Both the position numbers and the translations under genes were made by a program. 49,147 nucleotides of DNA from Methanoregulaceae archaeon (GTDB taxonomy: Archaea > Halobacteriota > Methanomicrobia > Methanomicrobiales > Methanospirillaceae): positions 1 through 49,147 of the forward strand of contig JACTUB010000020.1 in assembly GCA_015660885.1 (NCBI GenBank), read 5' to 3'. This document shows, piece by piece, positions 1 to 7,537 of the stretch. Under the pieces are notes generated by a model. It ran no database searches and was not told the DNA's origin. It saw only the letters and a list, made by a program, of their open reading frames with translations. Within the stretch, counting starts at the first letter, position 1; each line of letters begins with the position of its first letter.

Positions 1-1
1 C

Positions 2-1831
2 GCACTTATAGCGGGAATAATTGCAGGATTAGGTTTGATCCCCGGCCATCTCGGTGTGATCCCGGTATCGGTCGAAAATCTTTTCTTACTCCTCGCCATT
101 CCCATCGGGGCTTACTACTGGACCCGTGAAGGAATCGAAAAACTGATCCACGAGCGGGAGATCGGGATTGAGATCCTGATGATTGCCGCTACCGTGGGAG
201 CCATCGCACTCGGTCTCTGGGACGAAGCAGCGGCACTGGTTGTCCTGTACAGTGCGGCCGAGGGCGTGGAGGAACTGACATACGCACGGACACGGGCATC
301 GATACGGAAACTCCTCGATCTTGAGCCCACTGAGGCTGTCCTTATCAGGGAAGGGACCGGGCAGGTGATCCCGGCTGAACAGCTGCAAACCGGTGATATT
401 TTCCTGGTTAAACCCGGGGCTGGCATACCTACTGACGGGATCATCATCAAAGGCCGCTCTACTATCAATGAAGCCGCTGTCACGGGTGAATCCGTACCTG
501 CTGAAAAACAGGAAGGCATGAAGGTCTTTGCTGCAACGCTCAATATCGATGGTGCCCTCGAGGTACGGGCAACGGCAACGTTCAGGGACAATACTCTCGC
601 AAAGATTATTCATCTCGTGGAAGAGGCGCAGGAGCAGAAGGGAAAGACGCAGCTTTTCATCGAAATGTTCGGGCGGAAGTATTCTCCGGCGGTCCTTGTC
701 GTATCATTCCTTCTCATCATCGTCCCGCCATTCTTCGGCATCCCGTTTAACGACCTTGCAATACGGGGCGTGGTGCTCCTCGTTGCAGCAGCACCGTGCG
801 CGCTCGTCATGTCCACACCCGTTGCCGTTGCAGCGGGAATTAGTTCGGCAGGAAAGAGCGGTATTCTCATCAAAGGAGGCGCCCACCTTGAGAATCTCGG
901 GAAGACCCGGGCAGTCGCGTTCGACAAGACCGGGACACTCACGACCGGCATGCCGGCAGTGACCGACATTATCCCGTTGAATGGCGATGAGCTTGCTGTC
1001 CTCCGGATCGCATACACTGTCGAGCGCTGCTCTGACCATCCGCTCGCCCGGGCAATTGTGAAACGTGCGGAGACAGCAGGTGTTCAGCCGCACGAAGCTA
1101 TGGGCCAGGGCGCCCTTGCCGGGCAGGCTATGACGGCAACCATCAGCGGAACGGCATATTATGCAGGCAGGCCGGAATTTTTCACGGCTGTGAACCCGGA
1201 TGCAGCCATTCAGCGCCAGATCAGCCGGCTCCGTTCTGAAGGCAAGACCGTCATGTTCGTAGGAACGCAGCACGAGGTTCTCGGTCTCATCGCGGTACTG
1301 GACCAGGTAAGGCCGAACGCCAAAACGACGATCGACCAGCTCCACGCGATGGGAATAGCGACGATCATGTTGACGGGTGACAACCAGATTACCGCAAAGA
1401 CCGTAGCCGCCGATCTCAGGATCGATGACATCCGGGCAGACCTGAAGCCGGAAGACAAGACCGCTGCAATCGAAGCGCTCAAGGCGAAATACGGTACGAT
1501 CGTGATGATCGGCGACGGCGTCAACGATGCCCCGGCACTCGCCCGAGCCACCGTTGGTATCGCAATGGGGACGATCGGGACCGATGCGGCGATTGAAGCG
1601 GCAGATGTGGCCCTGATGGCCGATGACCTGTCAAAAGTACCGGAAGCCATCGCATTCGGGAAAAAGGTCCGGGTCGTCTCCACGCAGAATATCGTCTTCT
1701 CGATCGCGGTGCTCGTAGTACTCATCCCGATCGCACTTGCCGGTATCCTCGGCGTAATGGCTGCGGTGATCTTCCACGAGGCGTCCGAGCTTCTTGCGGT
1801 GGGAAACGGGCTGCGGGTAGCAAGACGGTAA
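2..1831 (+). CDS. heavy-metal translocating P-type (P1B) ATPase, 5' truncated by the window edge
   Basis: The product is a membrane pump that would export a soft or transition metal ion at the cost of ATP. Counting from the TTG at 35, the phosphatase loop TGES is at residues 150-153, the phosphorylation site DKTGT at 297-301, the P1B-specific SDHP near 333-336, TGDN at 447-450 and GDGVNDAP at 493-500. The frame stays open to base 2, so the true start and any N-terminal metal-binding domain or first helices lie outside the window; TTG 35 is unlikely to be the start. The transmembrane metal-site motif reads APC (253-255) where the family usually has CPC or SPC. That makes the cation uncertain; Zn, Cd or Pb are typical for CPC members. 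The protein ends in the usual helix with a HEAS motif. No regulator gene is visible next to it. Confidence 0.93.
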   Translation, partial: ALIAGIIAGLGLIPGHLGVIPVSVENLFLLLAIPIGAYYWTREGIEKLIHEREIGIEILMIAATVGAIALGLWDEAAALVVLYSAAEGVEELTYARTRASIRKLLDLEPTEAVLIREGTGQVIPAEQLQTGDIFLVKPGAGIPTDGIIIKGRSTINEAAVTGESVPAEKQEGMKVFAATLNIDGALEVRATATFRDNTLAKIIHLVEEAQEQKGKTQLFIEMFGRKYSPAVLVVSFLLIIVPPFFGIPFNDLAIRGVVLLVAAAPCALVMSTPVAVAAGISSAGKSGILIKGGAHLENLGKTRAVAFDKTGTLTTGMPAVTDIIPLNGDELAVLRIAYTVERCSDHPLARAIVKRAETAGVQPHEAMGQGALAGQAMTATISGTAYYAGRPEFFTAVNPDAAIQRQISRLRSEGKTVMFVGTQHEVLGLIAVLDQVRPNAKTTIDQLHAMGIATIMLTGDNQITAKTVAADLRIDDIRADLKPEDKTAAIEALKAKYGTIVMIGDGVNDAPALARATVGIAMGTIGTDAAIEAADVALMADDLSKVPEAIAFGKKVRVVSTQNIVFSIAVLVVLIPIALAGILGVMAAVIFHEASELLAVGNGLRVARR

Positions 1832-1988
1832 AACCAATTAAAAAACATCTGTCTTCTCGAATAGCGTCCCGAACACTTTTTGACTGGTAAAGCTGTTTGT
1901 GCATGGTATAAAAAAAGTGAAAAAATTCCGATGAAACAGGTTCAACACTGCTTCGGAAGATAGAAGAAGAATATGGTACGGGAGCGCA

Positions 1989-2171
1989 TTATCCTGCCAT
2001 AACCTCCGCAACCGCCCTGTCCAGGCCGTACAGGCTCTGCCGGGCATCTGTGAAATAATGGCGCTCGCCAAGAACTTTCTCATCCTTTAACCTGTTCAGC
2101 GCGTACCGCACGGTCCGGGACGGCAGGGAAGTCTCGCGGATGAGATCCTTCTGCGTCAGCTGTCCACCGGT
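1989..2171 (-). pseudogene. remnant of a winged-helix transcriptional regulator (N-terminus missing)
   Basis: On the minus strand 60 codons read as a helix-turn-helix segment: LTQKDLIRETSLPSRTVRYA, followed by a wing and a short C-terminal tail ending at a TAA (1991-1989). This resembles small archaeal winged-helix regulators. A TAG lies directly upstream in frame (2174-2172) and there is no ATG, GTG or TTG start, so the piece cannot be a normal gene. Its broken end coincides with the broken end of a ThiI-like remnant on the other strand. The family call rests on motif recognition only. Confidence 0.55.
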
Positions 2172-2367
2172 CTACCGCCCCCTCATCGGGTTTGACAAGG
2201 AGGACTCGATCCGGATCGCACGCGAGATCGGAACCTTCGAGCAATCGATATCGCATGCATCGGGATGAAAAGCTGTACCGAAAGGACCGTCAACAAAAGC
2301 GAAAATGGATACAATCCGTGATATTGAGAGCAGACTAGATGTGACCGGGATGCCGCTGCCGGTGTAA
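2164..2367 (+). pseudogene. C-terminal remnant of a ThiI-like tRNA sulfurtransferase, with an in-frame TGA
   Basis: The plus strand reads VYRPLIGFDKEDSIRIAREI followed by GTFEQSISHASG. After an in-frame TGA at 2266-2268 it continues KAVPKGPSTKAKMDTIRDIE and ends PLPV before TAA. This matches the C-terminal end of the PP-loop domain of ThiI (4-thiouridine and thiazole sulfur transfer). The TGA stands where relatives usually carry a cysteine. There is no start codon and nothing ThiI-like upstream of 2164, so it is a decayed fragment about 67 codons long. A selenocysteine reading is unlikely because everything upstream is missing. Confidence 0.6.
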
Positions 2368-2549
2368 ATAAAAAAAACACTGTTCTTTTCTTTCCACCTG
2401 GTCGCACACATCTAGAACGGCACTTCTTTTTCTTCTGGTGTTTTTACTACGCACTGTTTTTAGATAATTTACCTGTTACGGCTAAAGGTCAAAACAGGCC
2501 TTTTTTTGGTTCCTCCTGCTCCGGCCTCTCTGAGGAAAATATTCACCCA

Positions 2550-2651
2550 CTAATAGGTGCCGATCAGCGTGAAGAAGGGTGAGATCCTGTACCGGATGCT
2601 GATCAGGGTGATGAGGGCGAGCGTGATCGCAAATGCAACGAGGAGATCCAT
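2550..2651 (-). pseudogene. possible N-terminal remnant of a GntP-like permease
   Basis: From an ATG at 2651 the minus strand encodes 33 residues with one hydrophobic helix (LLVAFAITLALITLISI) followed by RYRISPFFTLIG, and then stops. The pattern is like the first helix of gluconate-type (GntP/anion) permeases of methanogens. Nothing of the rest of such a protein follows. It could also be a short chance ORF; the call is tentative. Confidence 0.3.
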
Positions 2652-2755
2652 CGATAACATTCTCGCGCTCTGATAAAAACAGGCTTGGATACTATACAGT
2701 AATGAATTTTTTTCAAGGGAAAATTCCTTATTGGGTTTGAAATAAATCTCCCTGT

Positions 2756-2782
2756 CAGAAAAGAATAAATATCGCTTTTCTG
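2756..2782. promoter_or_regulatory. perfect 8-bp inverted repeat enclosing a TATA-like box
   Basis: CAGAAAAG (2756-2763) and CTTTTCTG (2775-2782) are exact reverse complements separated by 11 nt. The spacer AATAAATATCG holds an archaeal box A candidate about 60 nt upstream of the TPR gene start at 2833. A protein bound here would block TBP access, so this is a plausible operator. The link to the downstream gene is inferred from position. Confidence 0.45.
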
Positions 2783-2832
2783 GAACCGAAGAATCCTTTA
2801 TTGGTTTTCGCACAAGATACTTTCCGGTTGCT

Positions 2833-3603
2833 ATGAATACGAAAATAGTGATGAACGGAACGCTGTTTACGCTCTTTCTTATCACCTCCTTCTGCATTCC
2901 TGTATCGGCATATTCTGCCGATGCAACGAATCTGTACAGTTCAGCCCGAAACCTTACAGAATCGGGAAGTTATACCGAAGCTGTGGCTGCGTACAACAAT
3001 GCAATTACTCTTGAACCGATGTATTTTGAAGCATGGAATGGCCTGGCGGATGCCCTCAACCGCAACGGGCAGTTTAACGAAGCGCTGGCCGCATCCAACC
3101 GCTCCCTTGAGATAAATCCGGACTTTGTAAAAGGGTGGATAAACCGGGGCCAGATCCTCTACAATATTGGGTATTCGTACGAGGATGTTGCACACAATAT
3201 GGTCGCGGCAGACAACCTGTATGTCGAACAATTAACGGCGTTTGAAAAAGCAATTTCCCTCGATCCCAACAATGCAGAGGCATGGTTCAACAAAGGGTAC
3301 GCCCTTGCCGGTATGCAGCGGTACGATGAGGCAATCGCCGCATTTGATCAGGTTAAGGTCATCGATCCTTCCTATCCGAATCTCCAGAAAAACCGGGAGA
3401 TTGCCGTACAACTCCGGAATAAAGCTGTCGGTTCCCCGGTGACAACCGGATCCGTGAGCCAGGCACCAGCTTCAAAAACCACCTCGCCGGAATCCCCGAG
3501 GCAACTTCCTACCGGGACCTCTCCCCAGCCATCATCGATTAACGACGTAGCAGGAGTCATCGCTCTGCTTTGTGCCGGGTTCCTTGTCCTGCGACGAAAA
3601 TAA
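2833..3603 (+). CDS. secreted, membrane-anchored TPR-repeat protein
   Basis: The 256-residue product begins with a signal peptide: a short basic start, a hydrophobic core, and a likely cleavage after VSAYSA near residue 29. It then has three to four tetratricopeptide repeats (about residues 33-190), seen as recurrent motifs such as EAWNGLADALNRNGQFNEAL and EAWFNKGYALAGMQRYDEAI, each followed by a proline after the second helix. A Ser/Thr/Pro-rich linker leads to a C-terminal hydrophobic helix ending in LRRK, the layout of an archaeal cell-surface anchor. The repeats are probably exposed outside the membrane and used for protein contacts. The gene stands alone; an inverted repeat surrounds its presumed TATA box. 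No enzymatic function is visible. Confidence 0.85.
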   Translation: MNTKIVMNGTLFTLFLITSFCIPVSAYSADATNLYSSARNLTESGSYTEAVAAYNNAITLEPMYFEAWNGLADALNRNGQFNEALAASNRSLEINPDFVKGWINRGQILYNIGYSYEDVAHNMVAADNLYVEQLTAFEKAISLDPNNAEAWFNKGYALAGMQRYDEAIAAFDQVKVIDPSYPNLQKNREIAVQLRNKAVGSPVTTGSVSQAPASKTTSPESPRQLPTGTSPQPSSINDVAGVIALLCAGFLVLRRK

Positions 3604-4069
3604 TCTGCTATTTTTTACGCAATAATTTTTAAAGGTTTACCCGGATTTTCCAGGCAGTATTTCCGCCATCGTGTTTTTCCTGATAGTCTTCACGATGATG
3701 CGATATAAAAATAAGCGATGATAGTGTATCACGGGTTTGCCAGCAAGCGCGAGATGTGCACAAGAGCCAAGAGGAACGATACAATACCCCCGAGGACATC
3801 CCCGGCAACGATCCCCACCAGATGCCGTGCTCGCTAATCATTAACTAGGCTTTCACCTTCTTACCAGGCCATAACTTCAAAACCCCATGACCAGCTGAAC
3901 CGCGGTCGGGTATTTTCGAGCCATCGTAAGTACGGATTGTGGTCCGTGGCGGATGCGTCATGCATTCTTCCCTCCCGTTCTGTTTTGCTGTACTTTCTCT
4001 GATGGGATAGGTTTTTCTGTCGTAGATTGTCTTATTACTCTTGCGGGAAAAATGGAAGGTGAAGGTATC
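3604..4069. other. intergenic region without a convincing gene
   Basis: This stretch separates the TPR gene from the HEPN-like gene. On the minus strand (about 3832-3734) a short hydrophobic reading, VGIVAGDVLGGIVSFLLALV followed by HISRLLANP and a stop, looks like the tail of a membrane protein. It has a stop just upstream and no ribosome-binding site, so it may be another remnant. The upstream extension of the next gene's frame (ATG at 3953) lacks a Shine-Dalgarno sequence. No promoter can be assigned with confidence. Confidence 0.4.
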
Positions 4070-4807
4070 ATGAATAAAATACCCCTGGAAACCAATGACG
4101 GGGAATCGACCATCAGGTTCCGTGACTGTTTTTCCGTACGGTACATCCAGTCTGCAGCGTTACTGTGCAGGCTAGGATATGAAATCGAACAAATGTATGG
4201 AAAAACCGGGGAAATATCCCAGGATTCTCTCCTCAGACACGAGGTATTTATCCTCAACTCACTTTTATCATCCGTTGCTTTTCTGGAATCTACCATCAAC
4301 GAGCTTTATGCTGATGCAGCAGATGATGCCTATTTTTTCAGCAATGAAAAAAATGAAGCACTGTTAAGAACCATCCGGGAAAAGTGGAAAAATGAAAAGA
4401 ATTTTGATCGTGCTCCCCTGATAACAAAATATCAAAAAATCCTGAATATTGCAAAAGAAACATGGTTTGATGAAAATAACCCAGGTTTTTCAAATGTCCG
4501 AAACCTGGTCGAAATCCGGAATTACCTGATGCATTACAAACGCGAATGGGTCATTGTGCGGAAAGGTGAAGAGGCAGGGGATATTGAAGAGGCCCGGGCA
4601 GATAGATTTGAAAAACTGTTAAAAAACAAATTTCTAGAAAATCCCCTTGCACAAAAAAACCAGCAGTTCTTCCCCGATAAATGCCTGGGGCACGGGTGTG
4701 CAGAATGGGCGGTACTGAATAGTCTCGAGTTTACCGATGAATTTTTTAAGAACCTTGAATTGCCCGCCCCTTATGACGGGATAAAAAATGAACTGGTAAC
4801 AAAATAA
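4070..4807 (+). CDS. HEPN-like hypothetical protein
   Basis: The 245-residue protein has no signal peptide or membrane segment and is rich in helix-forming residues. Near residues 148-157 it has EIRNYLMHYK, which fits the RX4H signature of HEPN domains (R150, H155). Members of that superfamily are often RNases of toxin-antitoxin or defence systems. An acidic, lysine-rich middle part and a poorly conserved tail follow. The start at 4070 is chosen because GGTGA sits 6 nt upstream; the frame extends back to 3953 without a ribosome-binding site. The gene is solitary: no nucleotidyltransferase or antitoxin partner lies beside it. Codon use is more AT-rich than in the core genes, which suggests transfer. 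The HEPN call rests on one short motif. Confidence 0.6.
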   Translation: MNKIPLETNDGESTIRFRDCFSVRYIQSAALLCRLGYEIEQMYGKTGEISQDSLLRHEVFILNSLLSSVAFLESTINELYADAADDAYFFSNEKNEALLRTIREKWKNEKNFDRAPLITKYQKILNIAKETWFDENNPGFSNVRNLVEIRNYLMHYKREWVIVRKGEEAGDIEEARADRFEKLLKNKFLENPLAQKNQQFFPDKCLGHGCAEWAVLNSLEFTDEFFKNLELPAPYDGIKNELVTK

Positions 4808-4812
4808 CAAAA

Positions 4813-5211
4813 CTATTTGCGTTTTCCCTTCTTCTTTTTTGGCTGGTCTTTTGCCATGGACATGAGGTCAACAATATAACTCCCTTCTTTTCCCACGCCA
4901 ACGATTCGCTCATCGCTCTCTGCCATCTTCTCTATATTCAATTCATACGTGCCGGGAGCAACAATCCGGATCGTCTCCACCCGGTCGTACATTTGCACCT
5001 CTTGTTTGGACTTCGGCACAGAAAGTTCGAGGATTTCCTCAGGAGACTCTTTAATAATCTCGTCGATAGACTTTTCTTCGAGAACGTCCTTGTTGAGCTC
5101 CTTCTCTTTGACATAGAGGAACTTTTTACCCCCGCAGCTTGCGCATCCTTTAAGGATCTCCGTTGAGCCGTCTTTGTATTCCCGTCCGCATTTCGTACAT
5201 TTGTGCGGCAT
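4813..5211 (-). CDS. zinc-ribbon protein of the archaeal COG3364 type
   Basis: The 132-residue product begins with a zinc ribbon in the first 28 residues (CTKCGREYKDG then CASCGG). A charged middle region with EEILELS follows, then a beta-rich domain containing YELNIEKMAESDE and IVGVGKEGSYIVDL, and a lysine-rich tail (KKKKGKRK) suited to nucleic acid or ribosome contact. The ATG at 5211 is preferred over the GTG at 5220 because GGTGA lies 5 nt upstream. That ribosome-binding site overlaps the stop codon of the GTPase gene, indicating translational coupling. Pairing with an Era-like GTPase is a conserved archaeal arrangement as I recall it. The precise role is unknown. Confidence 0.8.
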   Translation of the reverse strand: MPHKCTKCGREYKDGSTEILKGCASCGGKKFLYVKEKELNKDVLEEKSIDEIIKESPEEILELSVPKSKQEVQMYDRVETIRIVAPGTYELNIEKMAESDERIVGVGKEGSYIVDLMSMAKDQPKKKKGKRK

Positions 5212-5216
5212 TGTAT

Positions 5217-5870
5217 TCACCCGAAGAATTCAAGCATGGTCTCGTACAGGCTCTCAACATTCCGCCCGTCAAGGCCCGAGATGGCAACAACCGGGTGCTG
5301 GGGGAATGCACTGCGGATGCGTGCAGGGATTGCATCGGGAAGATCGATCTTATTTGCGACAATAATGACCGGGAGCTTGCGGCTCTCGATGATACCGATC
5401 ATCATAATGTTGACCTGCATAAACGGATCCAGCGTCGAATCCAGCATGTAAATTACTCCATCGATATCCTCACGCAGCCAGTGCATCGCCTCGGCAACAC
5501 CTTCAGTTGCCTCCCGGGCACGAATGATCGCTTCATCCTTCTCCATACCGTATTCCAGGAATTCGTGGTAGTCAATCTTGGTGGTGACTCCAGGAGTATC
5601 TACAATATCCATCGTTATTGTGCTCCCGTTTGCACCGGAGATGATGATATCTTCTTTCTTCCTTGCCCGCCTGGTTTCGTGCGGGATCTCGCTTACGGGC
5701 CCGACAGCATCGCCAGTCCAGTCACGGGCAATGCGGTTTGCAAGTGTTGTTTTCCCGGCATTGGGCGGACCATATATACCAATACGGGTTCGTTTCTTCT
5801 TAAAAAACCTGTTAAGGAAATGGGAAAATTTCTTTTTTGCCGTACCATAGGTCTGATAAAATATTTTCAT
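5217..5870 (-). CDS. Era-like GTP-binding protein
   Basis: This 217-residue small GTPase has the full set of G motifs: G1 GPPNAGKT near residues 34-41, an effector region with HETRRARK, G3 DTPG near 92-95, G4 NKID near 172-175 and G5 SGLDG near 193-197. A basic amphipathic N-terminal stretch (KKKFSHFLNRFFKKK) precedes the G domain and could touch membrane or RNA. There is no KH domain, unlike bacterial Era. A strong GGAGGT lies upstream of the ATG. It forms an operon with the zinc-ribbon gene downstream. A role in ribosome or RNA metabolism is inferred from the Era-like G domain. Confidence 0.88.
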   Translation of the reverse strand: MKIFYQTYGTAKKKFSHFLNRFFKKKRTRIGIYGPPNAGKTTLANRIARDWTGDAVGPVSEIPHETRRARKKEDIIISGANGSTITMDIVDTPGVTTKIDYHEFLEYGMEKDEAIIRAREATEGVAEAMHWLREDIDGVIYMLDSTLDPFMQVNIMMIGIIESRKLPVIIVANKIDLPDAIPARIRSAFPQHPVVAISGLDGRNVESLYETMLEFFG

Positions 5871-6052
5871 TGAAAACCTCCATGGCTACGCATCGCACAA
5901 TCGTACAAAGAATCCACCATAATTCTTTAGTAATGTATAGAAATCGCTCTTTATTATGTTTCTTATATTCCGCCTTCTTGAATTCGCCGTGTCGGGAGAA
6001 TGACTACGCTCATTATTACTGTGCTGCATTGTCACATGTCCTTGCCAAATTG

Positions 6053-6061
6053 TTTTTATAC
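6053..6061 (+). promoter_or_regulatory. candidate TATA box for the CBS cluster
   Basis: TTTTTATAC lies about 60 nt before the first CBS gene. A start roughly 25 nt downstream would give a leader of about 35 nt containing the strong AAGGAGGTGA ribosome-binding site at 6107-6116. The match is by eye only. Confidence 0.4.
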
Positions 6062-6119
6062 AAGCGGAGGGGAGTATGCTAATTGTAATCATCAGTAAAG
6101 CACTTCAAGGAGGTGACTC

Positions 6120-6686
6120 ATGAAAAAGACATCCAATGCGATCCGGTTTGAGACCCAGATACCGTTACGGGAAGTAATGAAAAACAACCCGACGATGCTC
6201 GGTATCGAAGCAACTGTCGCAAAAGCGGCAAAAACCATGTGCCGTGACGAAGTCGGCAGCGTGATCATTCTCGAGCGTAACCAGCCTATTGGTATAGTTA
6301 CCGAGGAAGACATAACCTGTAAGGTGGTGTCAAAGGATCTCAAACCAAGTACTGTACGTGTGAACGAAATCATGAGTACGCCACTCATCACGGTGAGTGC
6401 GGACAAGACTGTAGGTGATGCTGCGCATATGATGGTGAAGCATAAGGTAAGGAGACTGCCGGTTGTTGATGGAACAAACACCGTTATCGGGATTGTTACC
6501 GTGCGGGACCTCCTTGCCGTTTCCAATGAACTCAACGAGCTCCTTGCGGATCTCATCGAGATTAACCGCGAAGAAATTGTTGAGCAGGGTATGTGCAGTC
6601 GCTGCAGTCAGATGTCTGATGATCTTAAACGGGTTGACAATCTCATGCTCTGCTCGAGCTGCCGTGAGGAGGATAATATTACATGA
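6120..6686 (+). CDS. two-CBS-domain protein with C-terminal zinc ribbon
   Basis: The 188-residue protein has two CBS domains (about residues 14-70 and 79-135), recognisable from PIGIVTEEDI and VIGIVTVRDLL, the strand-helix ends of the CBS fold. CBS pairs usually bind adenosine nucleotides or S-adenosylmethionine and act as energy or ligand sensors. A short helix follows, then a zinc ribbon: MCSRC at 159-163 and CSSC near 177-180. A zinc ribbon suggests contact with nucleic acid or another protein, so this is the member of the cluster most likely to pass a signal on. It has the strongest ribosome-binding site of the cluster, and its stop overlaps the next start by 4 nt. Confidence 0.9.
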   Translation: MKKTSNAIRFETQIPLREVMKNNPTMLGIEATVAKAAKTMCRDEVGSVIILERNQPIGIVTEEDITCKVVSKDLKPSTVRVNEIMSTPLITVSADKTVGDAAHMMVKHKVRRLPVVDGTNTVIGIVTVRDLLAVSNELNELLADLIEINREEIVEQGMCSRCSQMSDDLKRVDNLMLCSSCREEDNIT

Positions 6687-7432
6687 AAACGGCACAGGAT
6701 TTCATGCTTGAGGTCCCGGTGCTGAAATTTAATGATCAGATAACAAAGGCTCGGCAAATTCTGAGAGATAACCGGTTCCGGGAAGTGTATGTTGTGGATG
6801 CAAAAAAAAACCTTCTCGGCTATATCGACCTCACGGACGGGTTGCGGGTGACTGCGACAAAATCGAATGTGACCGTTGAGGGATTTGTCAAGGAAGCACC
6901 CCTGGTAAGCCCGGCAGATCCTATCGAGCAGGTGGCAATAACGATGCGGGATTACAAGACTGACAGTGTTGCTGTTGTTGATTCCCATCAGCATTTACTC
7001 GGGGGGGTGCTCCTCTCCGATATATTTCCCGTAATCATCTCCCGCAACGAACTTCATGGTACGGTTTCTGCCTACATGACCAGGGATGTAACAATTGCAA
7101 GTCCGACGGATACGGTTCAGAAAATCTACACTATGATTATGGAGAGCGGTTTTTCCGCATTTCCCGTGGTGAAAAAGAAACGGATTGTCGGATTAATTTC
7201 CCGGCGCGATCTGATTCGGACACGGCGGGTGCAGTCAGTGATAGCTCATCACGCTCACACGACAATTGAGGAAGTGATGTCCAAGGATGTTGTCTTTATC
7301 GGTCCAGATGAAACGATCAGCTCTGCCGCGGAACTGTTGGTGAAGCATGATGTGAGCCGGCTCCCTGTTATTGACGGGGACCGCATTGTCGGAATTGTTG
7401 ACCGGCATGATATCCTTACCGGGCTCGCGTGA
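6683..7432 (+). CDS. four-CBS-domain protein
   Basis: The 249 residues are almost entirely four CBS repeats: about 4-57, 62-118, 126-180 and 191-248. Diagnostic ends are LLGYIDLTDGL, LLGGVLLSDIF, IVGLISRRDLI and IVGIVDRHDIL. No catalytic, DNA-binding or membrane segment is present, so the protein is a pure ligand-binding module or an adaptor. The ATG overlaps the stop of the preceding zinc-ribbon CBS gene (ATGA), so the two are co-translated. The first two repeats are less typical than the last two and may not bind ligand. Confidence 0.9.
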   Translation: MKTAQDFMLEVPVLKFNDQITKARQILRDNRFREVYVVDAKKNLLGYIDLTDGLRVTATKSNVTVEGFVKEAPLVSPADPIEQVAITMRDYKTDSVAVVDSHQHLLGGVLLSDIFPVIISRNELHGTVSAYMTRDVTIASPTDTVQKIYTMIMESGFSAFPVVKKKRIVGLISRRDLIRTRRVQSVIAHHAHTTIEEVMSKDVVFIGPDETISSAAELLVKHDVSRLPVIDGDRIVGIVDRHDILTGLA

Positions 7433-7465
7433 ACCGGTTACCTGTGATTGAAGGTGAGAAATTTC

Positions 7466-7501
7466 TGATATTCTGTAAACAGATATATTCCAGAAATATC
7501 A
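7466..7501. promoter_or_regulatory. imperfect inverted repeat in the gap between the second and third CBS genes
   Basis: TGATATTCTG (7466-7475) and CAGAAATATCA (7491-7501) are reverse complements apart from one inserted base, with a 15-nt spacer. A TATA-like ACTATAAG follows directly. The gap is the only long one in the CBS cluster, so a second promoter with an operator is plausible here. The repeat could instead form an RNA hairpin. Confidence 0.4.
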
Positions 7502-7537
7502 AACTATAAGGGTCATCGAACAAATTCGGAGGCGATT

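Noticed and set aside
86..613. Long open frames on the minus strand opposite the metal ATPase
   Set aside because: They are antisense shadows of a well-supported gene with all P-type motifs; no ribosome-binding sites or motifs.
2266..2268. In-frame TGA read as selenocysteine in a ThiI-like protein
   Set aside because: The upstream two-thirds of the gene and any start are missing, so it is a fragment; no selenocysteine insertion element is visible.
3629..3841. 70-residue minus-strand ORF
   Set aside because: Tryptophan-, cysteine- and serine-rich with no motif; a neighbouring frame gives a better membrane-protein tail, which itself has a stop upstream.
3953..4069. Longer start for the HEPN-like gene
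   Set aside because: The added 39 residues have no ribosome-binding site and a different composition; GGTGA fits the ATG at 4070.
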